A stretch of 64,000 nt of DNA, taken from Saccharina japonica (lineage: Eukaryota; Sar; Phaeophyceae; Laminariales; Laminariaceae). The stretch is taken from positions 550,485 to 614,484 of the forward strand of contig MEHQ01004074.1 in NCBI GenBank assembly GCA_008828725.1, in the 5' to 3' direction. Both the position numbers and the translations under genes were made by a program. The notes under the pieces are model-generated. The model saw only the letters and a program-made list of their open reading frames with translations. It had not been told where the DNA came from and did no database searches. Shown here one piece after another: positions 52,131 through 63,700 of this stretch. Position 1 is the first letter of the stretch, and each line of letters begins with the position of its first letter.

Positions 52131-53501
52131 ACACACGCTTACGTATTGTAGTACGTAGATACAATGAAAGAAGACCACGTGGCCGGAGTTTCTGTATGAC
52201 GGGGAGGCTTTCCGAAAGCAACAGTCACGACGGGCCGCTGTTTTTGTTTTGGTGGTGCTGTTGTGCTGTTGTGTTGTTGTGTTGGTGACGATGTGTAATG
52301 TGTTGGCAACGATCGGCTGTTTGTACGATATGTGGCAGCACGATAATGCAGCTACTACTGTTTGCACGATATATAGCGGCTACTCTGATGTGCGCATGAT
52401 AGCACCTACTGTTTGTACGGTAGTGTACGATAACAACTACTGCTTGCACCTGAAGCAGCGACTGTTTGTACGATAGCAACTACTCTACTCTGTCTGTACG
52501 ATATGTACGATAGCCAGCCATTGGGAGTTCGGGCGGGGCACATCCGTTATGAATCGTTGTGTGTTTTGGTCTTGTGTATTTGGGGTTGTCTCCCAGGGGG
52601 GGCTCGTTTTCTATTTTTGCCCAACCACAGCAGCAGCCAAAGGGCCAACCGGCCACGGGGGAGGGGGGGGGTGCACCAGGGCTGCTGTGCTGCTTTTCCC
52701 GCTGTACCTCTCTGGCCGGAAATGTAAGCACCGTTCCAACACTAAAATGAATACCCAAACGCTCTTTATATTTCCGCCCATAGCGTATATCTGGTATGGT
52801 ATATATATTATGTAGTGTGTAGATATGTCGCCTTGAAGGGGACATTCGAATCGTATCGTCCAAGATGCGAAGGCGATGGGATGCCTTTTTTGCCGGAGCT
52901 ACATATTATGATGTATGTGTGTGTATGTACCTGGTATATGCGAAATTTGACGGGGTCGGCGATTTGTACGATGGCAGCCCGCGCTTTGTGCCAGGGACGT
53001 CTAACAACAAAGTTTTTTTAATGACATCATTTTTTGTGGCCATCAATTGCTCTGCTATCATGTACCTCGAAGTATACGAAGTATAGCATTACGTACCAGG
53101 TATGACATGTATGTCGTATATGATATTGATTATGATCGGCCCGGCACGGCCCGACCCGGTTATTATGTTGCTATTGAATTTTCATCTGAATAACGCCTCT
53201 TTATTTGTATGTCTCCCATTAAAGTAAAAAGGGTTTGCTGGAATCACGCCGGACTGGCTTTACTACCTTGTAAGATGTTTTTTTGCTCTTGATCAAAAGG
53301 GGTCCATTTATGAACCATAAAAAAAATGCATAACAAACGGCCCAAGGATACTTCTAATCTACTCTGATCTTATTTCCCAGTAAGTTTGTCCATAAAAAAC
53401 GTAACTTGGGCAGTACTGCTATTAGTAGTATATGTGTAAATATATACCAGGCATTATGTAGTAATGACAAACGGGTTAATAAGAAAGTCATAACAAGCCG
53501 G
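52131..53501. other. Gene-poor stretch
   Basis: No supported gene. GTTTGTACGATA repeats lie at 52320-52510. A short exon-like run RAAVLLFPLYLSGRK (52678-52733) ends at GTAAGC, without a recognised family. Confidence 0.4.
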
Positions 53502-53838
53502 TCGCCCCGGTGGGCTAGCAGGTAACCACGAAGCCTGTAAGCGTCAAAAAAGCGAGTTCGAGCCCCGCCGAGTGCATGCTCTTAGGCACTTTTTCTCGCA
53601 AAAATTATCTTGACTAGCAGAAAGCGCGAGAGCGTGAGTTAGCAAAATTCGATGAAAGTCGACGAGCGTTGGGAAGGCTGAACCCTCTGCGCGATAAAAA
53701 ATCAAGGCAAGAACCGTAGTGGGGGAGGAGGGAGAGGAGCCTACTTTGTGACCCCGGATCTGAGTTACGACTAGGGAGGGAGAGACGGAAGTGCGAAGAT
53801 AATAAATGGGATGGGAAAAAAAATAAAAAATAAAAAAT
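53502..53838 (+). repeat. tRNA-derived SINE, full length
   Basis: Head CGGTCGCCCCGGTGGGCTAG / CAGGTAACCACGAAGCCTG. The B box GCGAGTTCGAGCCCCG is less regular than at 41718. Body TCGACGAGCGTTGGGAAGGC, CCCCGGATCTGAGTTACGAC, then A-rich tail. Confidence 0.9.
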
Positions 53839-53844
53839 AACTGC

Positions 53845-53985
53845 GCCCAAGATTTTGGGACAAAGCACTTGGAATATTGTGAATTTTATTTTGCTGTAGA
53901 GAACGGGTTTTAACCCATACAGAACTGGAAAAACGTATCCCACACTAATCCCAAATAGTTTGTCCGCAATTAAGGGGTTAAGGAC
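53845..53985. mobile_element. Small element M6 (GGGACAAA...TTGGAAT...GGGTT)
   Basis: The ends CCCAAGATTTTGGGACAAAG / CACTTGGAAT and ATCCCAAATAGTTTGTCCGC / AATTAAGGGGTTAAGG form an imperfect inverted pair around AACGGGTTTTAACCCATAC. Relatives: 42745-42840 and fragments near 32925, 48990 and 57250. Confidence 0.65.
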
Positions 53986-54059
53986 TGCACCCTCCCATCT
54001 GGGGACGAGTTATTACTTGGAATTAGAGCGGGGATCCTTTTTGCAGTGGGAAAAAAAGG

Positions 54060-54152
54060 TGCAAATAAGAAACATGCCTTATTGAAATAAGAAACATGCC
54101 TTATTGAAATAAGAAACATGCCTTATCGAAATAAGAAACATGCCTTATTGTG
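54060..54152. repeat. 22-bp tandem repeat (AATAAGAAACATGCCTTATTG)
   Basis: Four nearly perfect units of AAATAAGAAACATGCCTTATTG. Each unit can fold on AATAAG/CTTATT. Confidence 0.95.
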
Positions 54153-54164
54153 CGAAACCCACAG

Positions 54165-54424
54165 ACGCGTGCTACGATAGAGGTAGCACTTTTCGACTGG
54201 ATATTTTTCTGAACAAATCGGGCTCCTTAACCCAAATTCGTCGTTTTTTCATTTTATTTTTGTGACGAATACTGTTTCAGCATATACTTGCGGCCCTGAG
54301 ATTTCTCATCCGGCAGCACTTCTATTTTCCTCCAAAATCCATTGTTCCGGCGAGGTATGACGCCCCTTAAGTGACCACCCTTATAAGGCAAAAACATGGT
54401 GCACCTCTATCGTAGCATGCGTCC
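54165..54424. mobile_element. TIR element M3, reference copy
   Basis: Near-perfect 21-bp ends GACGCGTGCTACGATAGAGG and CCTCTATCGTAGCATGCGTC. Interior AAATCGGGCTCCTTAACCCA and CAAAAACATGGTGCACCTC, ~260 bp. Confidence 0.85.
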
Positions 54425-54471
54425 ACATCCAATCTCATCCAACTATTAATAGTAAAACACTATTGCGGGGA

Positions 54472-54816
54472 ACCATACTAAATAAATAGGGACCTACCTA
54501 CGTTACATACAAAAACCTACCAGGTACGACAGGGGCGTCCAGAAAAAAGAGAAAACGACACACCATACCCCCAGAGGTCGGAATAGAAAACCGTTGCAAC
54601 CGTTGTGATCACATGATGAAATAAGAAAATGGAAAAAAAAAATTATCCGTATTTTCATTTTTTTTCACTCGGTTTTAGTAACCCCCCCCCCCCTAACGAA
54701 CAAAAAATTCTGTGAGATGTCGAAAAAAAAAAAAATCGACCACCCTCGGGTACGAAGCATATATTTACCATTTTTTTTCTGACAATATTTGGTCCTATTT
54801 ACTTTGGTCCCCCCTA
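54472..54816. mobile_element. MITE family M1 interrupted by ~230 bp
   Basis: The left half (GCGGGGAACCATACTAAATA ... AAAACCTACCAGGTACGACA) and right half (TCTGACAATATTTGGTCCTA / TTTACTTTGGTCCCCCC) of one M1 copy are separated by unrelated DNA (about 54530-54765). Confidence 0.7.
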
Positions 54817-54948
54817 GTATACTACTACTGGTATATACAATGGACATCCTTTTTTTAGTATAGCGACCGAAACACTGAGGAGTGAGTGCGGTCGTATATA
54901 TCCCCTGATTGTGGTAGAGGGATCGCACAGCAAAACGAGCGGCGCCTC

Positions 54949-55464
54949 TCATTGCAACACCACCTTGCAAGGAAGCTCGCGCAACACCTTCTTCTGCTCA
55001 ATTTTCGATATTTTGCATGCTGGCCCAGACCCAAGCTCGACCTCACTCCTATCCCCCGACCCTTTGGGGGGGCTCGAGGTGGGCAGGGGGCGATCGCGTG
55101 GCTCCCCTGCGGGTTTCGGGTTTCGAAGGCGTTTGTCCAAAAGAAACGGCCGGCCTAAAGGCAAGCCTCGACCAACCAGACAGTGGTATTGCAAATTACA
55201 TTTGCGAGGTGTGTGGTGTTGCAGTAAGGGCCTCTCCCAACGGAGTAGTATAATAAATAGTGTGTTGCTGCGCGCCATGGCATTCGATTCCTTCAGCCAC
55301 TGCAACGGCTCAGTTTTTTCTTCACTTACGTGGCTGTACGTGGCGAAATTTTGTTTGATTTCGTGTCGCTCAGTTTTTGTTGGGACATGTGACGCTTGAA
55401 CAAACCCAGCATCCCCGACTCTGCTTCCTATGGCCGGTGCCGTTTGTATGAATACGAGAGTCAT
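54949..55464 (-). CDS. Hypothetical ORF, 171 codons
   Basis: ATG-initiated open frame with normal amino-acid composition: QNFATYSHVSEEKTEPLQWL, then RHTPRKCNLQYHCLVGRGLP-like basic/Cys-His stretch and LDKRLRNPKPAGEPRD, ending VLRELPCKVVLQ. The CxLQYHC spacing hints at a nucleic-acid-binding or transposon-derived peptide, but I do not recognise a family. The + strand is also open over much of this region. It may be a remnant of a transposon gene. Confidence 0.35.
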   Translation of the reverse strand: MTLVFIQTAPAIGSRVGDAGFVQASHVPTKTERHEIKQNFATYSHVSEEKTEPLQWLKESNAMARSNTLFIILLRWERPLLQHHTPRKCNLQYHCLVGRGLPLGRPFLLDKRLRNPKPAGEPRDRPLPTSSPPKGSGDRSEVELGSGPACKISKIEQKKVLRELPCKVVLQ

Positions 55465-56527
55465 TCATGTGTGATACAAATTCGTTTTTTTTTTTCGTCA
55501 TTTTTTTTTTGTTCCCCCTCTTTTTTTTCGCATATATACCTGGTATATTTTTTGTTCCCCCTCTTAAGTCCCAAATTGGATATAATGTTTATCATGTGCA
55601 TACCAGGCATACGTATCGAGCTTTGTTGTGGTATATATATATACTCTGCCTTATCTGCCTGGCTTGTCTATTCCCCGCCGTTTCCTTGTCTCTCTTCTGA
55701 ACAGGAGCTCAACCTCAACTATTAATAGACCCGCTCTCTCTCGTACTCGTATGCATCCCCTAACCAAACATGCCTTCCATGTACTATATATACTGGTATA
55801 TGTTAAGATTCATGCCTGGTGTATGCTGAGATTCAATCCCGCTGCATTAACCCCAGGCTTCCTATCATACGTTCAATTTTACCCAGCATGTTAATATGCA
55901 GATGTTTCCAAACTACTGCTTGTGTACGATTAATTACTGGTAGCCGTTCGCCCGCAAAAAAAAAGCACCCCTCGCGAACAAAGATAGAAAGTGTGTGCGC
56001 GAAGTAGAAAGGAAGAGAGAAGGAACAACCTACCAGCTGATGGGTATGTTTCAGAGCCAGCTCCAGATTGGTCGTGCATATGATATGTATGATATGTATG
56101 ATAGAATGTGGGATATCTTACCGCAGTGCATTCTTCGAACTTGGCGCTCCTCGCCTCGAGTGTTTTTTGTTATGTTGTTGCGTTGTGCTGTTCCCTCTAA
56201 TTAAAGGTATTACTACTACTGTAATGTCTTCCCATTTAACGGGTGCACAAGTAGTATGATATGCACACCAAAATTACTACGTACAACAACAACGACAGGA
56301 GGAGGTGTATCACTATGAATATCATCAACATCATGTGTCTTGCTACCTATAACTTCGAGAGAAGTATTGCATGGTGTATTAGACTACATAGCAAGCAGTT
56401 TATGCACTGCACCGCTCGTAGTGTGAACTATGCACATAACAAGCAAATAGATGTACGCACAATTAAAGGGTCGGACGCAGTGCGTTATTCGTAAATAGAA
56501 CCGTGTAAATATACTTTTCATTAAGAT
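55465..56527. other. Gene-poor stretch
   Basis: T-rich start, TACCTGGTATAT motif at 55541, CTATTAATAG at 55718, and a short ATGATATGTATGATATGT run at 56078-56100. No supportable exon. Confidence 0.45.
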
Positions 56528-56738
56528 AGAACACCTCCTCGAACGAATTTCAAAACCGATTTTTTCGGCAACGGGGAGAAAAAAGAGTAAACGCCAAGCG
56601 ACGCGTCTGTATATGGAAAGATAAATCTCGTCGAGATATCTTTCCATAGCCGCCGTTTTTCATTGTCCATGCCCCCCATGTTTTGGAGAAAATCGGGTAA
56701 TAATAGTAGGAAACTCTCCCCAGGAGTGTGTATTATCT
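56528..56738. mobile_element. MITE family M4
   Basis: CACCTCCTCGAACGAATTTC / AAAACCGATTTTTTCGG at left, GCGACGCGTCTGTATATGGA in the core, an inner palindrome TATCTCGTCGAGATA-like, and CTCCCCAGGAGTGTG at right. TAATAATAGTAGG is inserted near the right end. Confidence 0.75.
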
Positions 56739-56884
56739 TATTATCTTGATTACAGTGTACGGTATGTGCAGCATGGAGTATGGAGCATGAAGGCAACGAC
56801 CCTAAAATGGAACTATTCGAAGTATACTCTTGATGCTCCTGGTGTGATCTGATCTAAATACTATCAATATGTTCGTTGGGACAG

Positions 56885-57080
56885 CTGTAGCATTAATAGG
56901 AGTAGTGGTCCCTCTATAAACGCCGGTATATATAATATGTGCTAGGCCAGTCCACCGGCGTTGTAGCCGGCACCAGCGTTATTCCGCACACTGCCACACT
57001 GGTTATAATCCCATCTGTGCCAACCGATTCCACGGGAGTTCTATCGGGCACCGGCATTATTAAACCTGTACTAATTCATA
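56885..57080. repeat. Family F5 copy
   Basis: GTGGTCCCTCTATAAACGCC / GGTATATA, CCGGCGTTGTAGCCGGCACC, TTCCGCACACTGCCACACTG, CCAACCGATTCCACGGG: one unit of the family seen in triplicate at 37795-38345. Confidence 0.7.
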
Positions 57081-57364
57081 GAGGGACCCCCCCCCTCCTG
57101 TACGGACAAAAGCTTTGGGGCTTACTACCTTCTTTTGGTATCAACCAAAACAAAAAAACATGGTGCATTTTAACCTCTTTTCTGGTTCTTCCTTAACCCT
57201 TTGGCTAGTAATGTACTGCACTGTACGAAACACACACACATAACCTACACTGATTCCAAGTAATTTCCCCCCTAAGCGAGAGTGCAGCCTTAAAAAGGGT
57301 TCGACCTCTGGTTTTTCCTGCCATGATACTGCAGAAATCATCCGACTCTAATTTCAGGCACTCT

Positions 57365-57474
57365 TATTACCGTAGACCATAGTAAACAGGACCAAATACC
57401 GTTAGTAAAAACACGTGAATATATGGTTTTTTGTCTGTACCGTGGGTCCTATTTACTATGGTCCTCCGTCATAG
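57365..57474. mobile_element. MITE family M1
   Basis: TTACCGTAGACCATAGTAAA ... TATTTACTATGGTCCTCCGT, with core GGACCAAATACCGTTAGTAA. The TIR is slightly diverged. Confidence 0.8.
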
Positions 57475-58137
57475 TATAGTTTGTCGCGAAAAAAAGCGGG
57501 AGCATTTACAAAGGGGCTTAAACACTTTGACCGCTAATATAGTAACCGTTTGAACTTTGATGTCGATATAGAACGGTCGTTATATAACCGACCAGAGTGG
57601 TGTACCTTTAACAGAGGCGGAATGGATGGATTGTCTGCTTGTTCTGCTGATTATGTTGTCGTACGACTCGATTGTTCGAGCAACACTTTTTTGTTTTCTT
57701 TTATTTTGGAATAATGTTGAGGAGACGACAAACACTTCTGATTCGAGCAGGTCTTATCATATACTCTGACTTACGTTGGATTGAGGATTGAGGATTGGAT
57801 GATGAGATATAAGGAATGGATGTTGTAGCGCCAAACGTCAATTAAAATACCTATAAAATACCTCCTCTCCGCCCAAATAACATGTGGCCTCCCGCGTTAA
57901 AAACACACCTCTGGTACTCGTAGGAAATCGTTCGAGGCCGTAAGCCCGCGCACTACCTGTTCCATTCATACGACGTACCAGGTATAGTGTGTTTCGTCCT
58001 CACACCAACTCATCGGGAAAAGTCTCTAGTCGGTGGTTACAGGACCGGCTCAGAAAACCTCTGGAGCGGAAGTACGCTGCTTGTACTCTGTTTGTTACAT
58101 GCGATAACTAGAGAGAGGATAGAGAGAGGGACAGTAG
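57475..58137. other. Gene-poor stretch
   Basis: No supported gene or named repeat apart from a TACCAGGTATAG motif at 57977. Confidence 0.45.
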
Positions 58138-58448
58138 TAGCCTTTACCGCACCACTGAATTATTACCTAGGATAAAGTATGGAAATCGGAGAATATTTAA
58201 TTATATACCTTTTAGTGTGGTCGACCAATTAAAAAAAAAAGCCTGATTTTTTCGAGACAAAGCTCATAAGGGTCGGGGCGGGATCGGGGTTGGGGTTAGG
58301 GTTGAGATTAGGGTGTAAAGTAGTGTTTTCGGCGTTTTTCGAAATGTTCGGTCTCGTAACACTGGAACCAAACGCGGGCCACAACCAAGTCCCCGATTTC
58401 TATGCTGTATCCTATATAATAATTCAGAATTGCGGTAAAGGCGGCTCG
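58138..58448. mobile_element. TIR element M2, second copy
   Basis: Ends GCCTTTACCGCACCACTGAA / TTATTACCTAGGATAAAGTA and TGTATCCTATATAATAATTC / AGAATTGCGGTAAAGGC. It keeps the GGGGTTGGGGTTAGGGTTG tract. The GTTTTCGGCGTTTTTCGAAA block is shared with 44905-45222. Confidence 0.85.
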
Positions 58449-59078
58449 AGAGGGAGGTAGAGAGAGAGAGCGATGTCAGTCTTCTACCCACGGTGGTTTT
58501 GGTGGTATATTACAATTGTTGAGTTGTTGAGTAACATATACTACTGGCAATAATACCTCATCATATACTCTCATGTGACGAAACAACATACCAGGTGTGT
58601 GATATCATACTATACTGTTACATGATGACACCTGGTAGATTCATGTATCATGGGTGCATGCACTACACACAGCAACAACAACGACAATAACAGCAACAAA
58701 CAAGCGGTTTATTAGGTATACGTAGCACCGGCGAGTTTTGGCAGTCAGCGAATCGTCTTGGAAGGGAGCAACAAACCAACAGTCACGCGCATACAAAATG
58801 CAACTACCCGGTACATATTATACAGTCAGTAGACTACTGGTGGTGGTATTAATAGTACTCGTGTTACTGACTCTTGTTTAAACTATGTACAACATTGTTG
58901 CATGTATGTGGTCACCATGTATCATAGTATCATAGTACTATTAACATGTACAGTAGTGTTCATAGTACCGGTAGTATGTTGCGTGTGCGCGAAAGTGTAA
59001 CCGAAAGCGAAGGCCGCACTCCATCCACCACCACTAGTTTAGTGCTAATGTATAATACTCCGAATTCTACTACGAGGT
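58449..59078. other. Gene-poor stretch
   Basis: No supported gene. It contains CACCTGGTAG, TATTAATAGTAC and simple CAACAA runs. Confidence 0.45.
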
Positions 59079-59106
59079 GTACTACTACTACTACTATACT
59101 CCTACA

Positions 59107-59204
<98 letters not shown>

Positions 59205-59205
59205 C
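59079..59205. repeat. (CTA)n microsatellite at a gap edge
   Basis: About 36 pure CTA triplets run into the N gap at 59206, so the true length is unknown. LLLL/TTTT/YYYY frames through it are artefacts. Confidence 0.97.
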
Positions 59206-59825
59206 NNNNNNNNNNNNNNNNNNNNNNNNNNNNNNNNNNNNNNNNNNNNNNNNNNNNNNNNNNNNNNNNNNNNNNNNNNNNNNNNNNNNNNNNNNNNNNN
59301 NNNNNNNNNNNNNNNNNNNNNNNNNNNNNNNNNNNNNNNNNNNNNNNNNNNNNNNNNNNNNNNNNNNNNNNNNNNNNNNNNNNNNNNNNNNNNNNNNNNN
59401 NNNNNNNNNNNNNNNNNNNNNNNNNNNNNNNNNNNNNNNNNNNNNNNNNNNNNNNNNNNNNNNNNNNNNNNNNNNNNNNNNNNNNNNNNNNNNNNNNNNN
59501 NNNNNNNNNNNNNNNNNNNNNNNNNNNNNNNNNNNNNNNNNNNNNNNNNNNNNNNNNNNNNNNNNNNNNNNNNNNNNNNNNNNNNNNNNNNNNNNNNNNN
59601 NNNNNNNNNNNNNNNNNNNNNNNNNNNNNNNNNNNNNNNNNNNNNNNNNNNNNNNNNNNNNNNNNNNNNNNNNNNNNNNNNNNNNNNNNNNNNNNNNNNN
59701 NNNNNNNNNNNNNNNNNNNNNNNNNNNNNNNNNNNNNNNNNNNNNNNNNNNNNNNNNNNNNNNNNNNNNNNNNNNNNNNNNNNNNNNNNNNNNNNNNNNN
59801 NNNNNNNNNNNNNNNNNNNNNNNNN
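59206..59825. other. Assembly gap (620 Ns)
   Basis: Scaffold gap following the (CTA)n tract. Confidence 1.
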
Positions 59826-60549
59826 TTTTTTTCTTATTTTTCTTTTTTTCATTTTTCTTTTTGCTTGTTGTATTGCCTGTTGTTGCTTCTCAAGGGGGGC
59901 ACGACAGCGATGCTACAACCCCTCGCATCATTTGCTTCGTTTACTTTGTTTCACTTATTTATGTTACCGTGATCGCTTTTGCCTTTGTTTCTCCGCCTTC
60001 CGTATTTGTCCTAGGACTTTCTTTGGTGGCTTAGCTACGTACGTATTCATTTTGGTTTTGTCATTCCCCGTTCTCTTTCCGGGACTCTCGTGTGTTACAC
60101 GAGAACGAAACGGAATTGAGTTGGAAGTGCCACGTACCCGTTGTATGGGTGGCGCCCAAGGGAAGGGAGACGGAGGGTGGGGGGGGTCATAGGGAAACCA
60201 GGACGGACGAAAGCAGGAAAGAGACGGCAAACAGAGTAGGTGCCAGACCGACTAGCTGGTAGAACCTGCCTGTACTATGGGCACAAACCTGCCTCGGCTG
60301 GCCTTCGGTGTGCTCCGGCTGGCTGTCCTATCCTGTCGTTCTCAGTCTTGCTCTGTTGGCGCTGTTTCGGTCCATTTTATTTTCTTTCATTTCATTTGGT
60401 TTTTTATTGGAGGTCGCATCTCCTCTGGGAGAAGCACGACACTTTCTTTCTTTTTTTGTCATGCTTTTTATTTGGTTGCTTGATTATTGATTTGCTTCAG
60501 TATATTTACTTTTTATTATTTTTTCTTTTCGCTTTTTTCTTTTTTCTCT
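59826..60549. other. Gene-poor stretch
   Basis: T/C-rich. No exon with convincing splice sites or recognisable product. Confidence 0.4.
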
Positions 60550-60770
60550 TTTTTTCTCTTGCATGCACCTGGATTGCTAGCAGGGTAGGTCTTGCCTGTC
60601 GTATATGGCGTTGCATTGTCTGCTCTGCTTACTGCACTGAGTCTGTGTCGTAGTTTTGTGACCACAGAACTGGTACCTTTTTAGGATGAAGAATCGGCAC
60701 GGACACTGGGTGTGCTGGATGTCGACGGGTAGAAAGGAAGCTTTAATGTGAAGAACACAAACACACCCGC
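60550..60770 (-). repeat. Hairpin-family copy, near full length
   Basis: From the T-rich end (TTTTTCTCTTGCATGCACCT / GGATTGCTAGCAGGGTAGG) to GGATGTCGACGGGTAGAAAG / GAAGCTTTAATGTGAAGAAC / ACA. It agrees with 7240-7480 and 13366-13600. Confidence 0.8.
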
Positions 60771-63700
60771 GGTCAATGTTTATACCGTTAATAGCCGTAT
60801 TTATACGCAATGTTTTTTTTTTTGTGTCGAACATATACGTAATCTTCCCGGCTATAGCGCGCCCTCGGCAGGTGTTAGCCTACGAGTAGACTACTACGAC
60901 CATCAGTACCGGTACGAGATGATACATACGGCGTGCCTTGCTGTGATACTACAACCTTACACCAGGTACGAGCACGTATCGCTCGTTCATCGCGTATACG
61001 AACGAACCCGATCTGTAAAATATTAACAGGTAGTAGGTATATTAACCACCGGTGGGTATAATATAACGTGATTTGTCACGTGTCACATGTGTCTGTAGTA
61101 ACACCGAAATACCCAGCACACACTGCCGCTGCTGCTGCAACACACAGCAGTAGTAGTAGTTCACAGCAGCAGCAAGCAGAGTTATAGTTGCACCATACAT
61201 CCAGCAGTCGTAGTAACTGCTGATTTATCTGTCACACTAACTATACGACGAGTATACTACGAGTGAGTATGCACTCACTACTACCAGTTACTAATTGTGG
61301 CTGGTGGATATCATTTATTATTGTGTTTAGCTGTCTTCACATTAAACCGTGTGTGGTATAGTATGATATGTACCTGGTTGCTTTGATTTTATACAGCACA
61401 TTGCACAGCGGCGAGGACAAAGGGAGAGTTTTGCAATGAAAAAGTCTACGTACTGAAAATAGGTGTTTGTGAGGAACCAATACCATAACATGTTGTAGAG
61501 CTTATTACTACTCGTACGATACTGCCTTCGAGTGCCTTCGAGCTTGGAGCACAGAGATATTTTGTCATCGTTCTTTTCTTTCTTTGATGATACCTGGAGA
61601 GAGATTTGCTTTATTTTGACATTTTTGATACTTCCACGTATAATATTCGGCGGGAAGACAAAAAAAATGAAGAAGAGTCCCCGTCTTGATGATCGGGGGA
61701 GGGGGGGGGGCGGGGGGGCAGGAATGGAAGACAAAACAAAAAGAAAGGGCGGGGCGGGCCTGCGAACAAAAATAATAGTCCGACGAGCTCTAAACGTGAC
61801 CATGACAGACAGACAGACGGACAGCAGCAGAGCAGCACAATATGTCATCGTCTTGTGACGCATGACGCCGAACCAAACAGAGCAAGAGAGCAAAAAAAGT
61901 CAAGAGTCAACTCCTCCTGCAAGCAAGTTGTTGCGCTTTTATTTGGGTTTTTCGTAAATATATGAATACCACACACAACACAACAACAACCTCTGGGCTC
62001 TAGACAACAGTAAAAAAGCCAAAGAACACAGCCGCAGCAGCAGCAGCAGCAGCTGCAGCAAAATGAAGTATGTGAGGCACGCGATGATGATGAGAATAGA
62101 GGAGAGAAGAATGCTGGCTCTCTCTACTCGTCGTACCTTTTTTATCGTTATGTTGCTGTGAGCGAGAGGCTGGCATTTCTCCCTGAAGAGAGAAAAGCAG
62201 TCACACTCTCACTCATTTTTCTTGTATTGACTGCAAAAGGTACCAAGCAAAACAGATGATAAAAGAGAGACAAGAGAGAGTGGAGATGTATCGATCAGAG
62301 AGAGAGGCGAGGTGTGGTTTTGTAAATAAATAGATGCGATTTTTTGTTGTTGTATGAACATACCAGGTAATTAATAACAAGATACCTTGTGAATGGGTGA
62401 ATGTGCAAGAAGATAGATGATAAAAGAGTCCACTTCGGGTTTCCAGACCAGACACCACTGCGTATACCGCCGTATGATACATATGTATAAACACCGCACG
62501 CCGCCCTCCCTGTGTTCCGTGTGTGCGATTCCTCCGGGTCCTTCGTTGTCTTGTGTCTTTCTGCTTTTGTGTCTTATTGTGTCTTATTGTGCGTTTGTGT
62601 GCATAATGCATACATACGGTACGTCGGAGTGTGCATATTTTGTCTTGCCTTTTCTTGCGTTCATCCCGCTCAGTATATTAACAGAGTGAGTACGAGTGTC
62701 CGCAGATATGATACGAGTATTATACGATGGAAGAGGAAGATACGAAAATAGGCGGATCTGCCCCGACGTATTTTATGATACGACACTCCACTCTCCACTC
62801 GTGTCCAGCATAGAGCGGATCACAAAGCCAAAAATTTAAAACTTGAAAAAAGCGTGAAAATTGAAAATTTGAAATGAATGCATGCATGCGTGAAATTCTA
62901 TATAGGCACAGGAAAGGGATAGTTTCGCCCAGCCTGCCCACCACGCCACGGACTCGCCGTGCGTCATTGAGCCAAGCTACTAGAGGGGTGCGTTTCATCA
63001 TGCAATCAGTCGGTGCTCTATAGCATCATCTTGTAGGCGCATGGTCCTGTATATATATAGGTGCACCAAGTCGAAATAAGAAAGTGCCCGCAAACGAACA
63101 AGAGGACGATAGAGAAAAACTCTGAAAACAAATAAATGCAAGAAAAAATATCCTGACGTCCGAGTCGAAGCAGCAGCAAAAAATAGACAAAATCCAAAAT
63201 CTCAAATCTCTCAAGTCAGATTAAAAACAAGATAAATCTTAAATTGGGCTGTTTAATGCATTTTCGGAGCTTTTTAAAGAACAGTTTTCAACCATATGCT
63301 TTTGACAAAAAATAGTATGGTCTTTGAGTTTTTGGCGGCAGTCTTGTCATTTCATGAAGACACACGCCACGGAGACACGACACGAGCGGACGCCACAAAC
63401 CAGCAAACTCGAGGCGACGAGGGCCGTGCGAGAGACAATAGCCGGGCAACCTCGCTAGGGCGGACAGTCTACCACCAAGGAAGCCCCCACCCCGTCCACC
63501 CTCAAGGTTAGCAGGCAGGCCTCCACAAATTCGGTGTCGGAGATAGGAGATCACCACCCTCAAAACCCTCTAAAACGCTTGAAAATCAAACAAACAAATT
63601 TGGTTGCTTTGCGCCTATCTCGGCCCGCGAGTGAGAGAGAGAGAGTCGAGAGCCGAGAGTCGTCGAGAAAAGAGCAATCACTTTTTTCTCGTCGAGCTTC

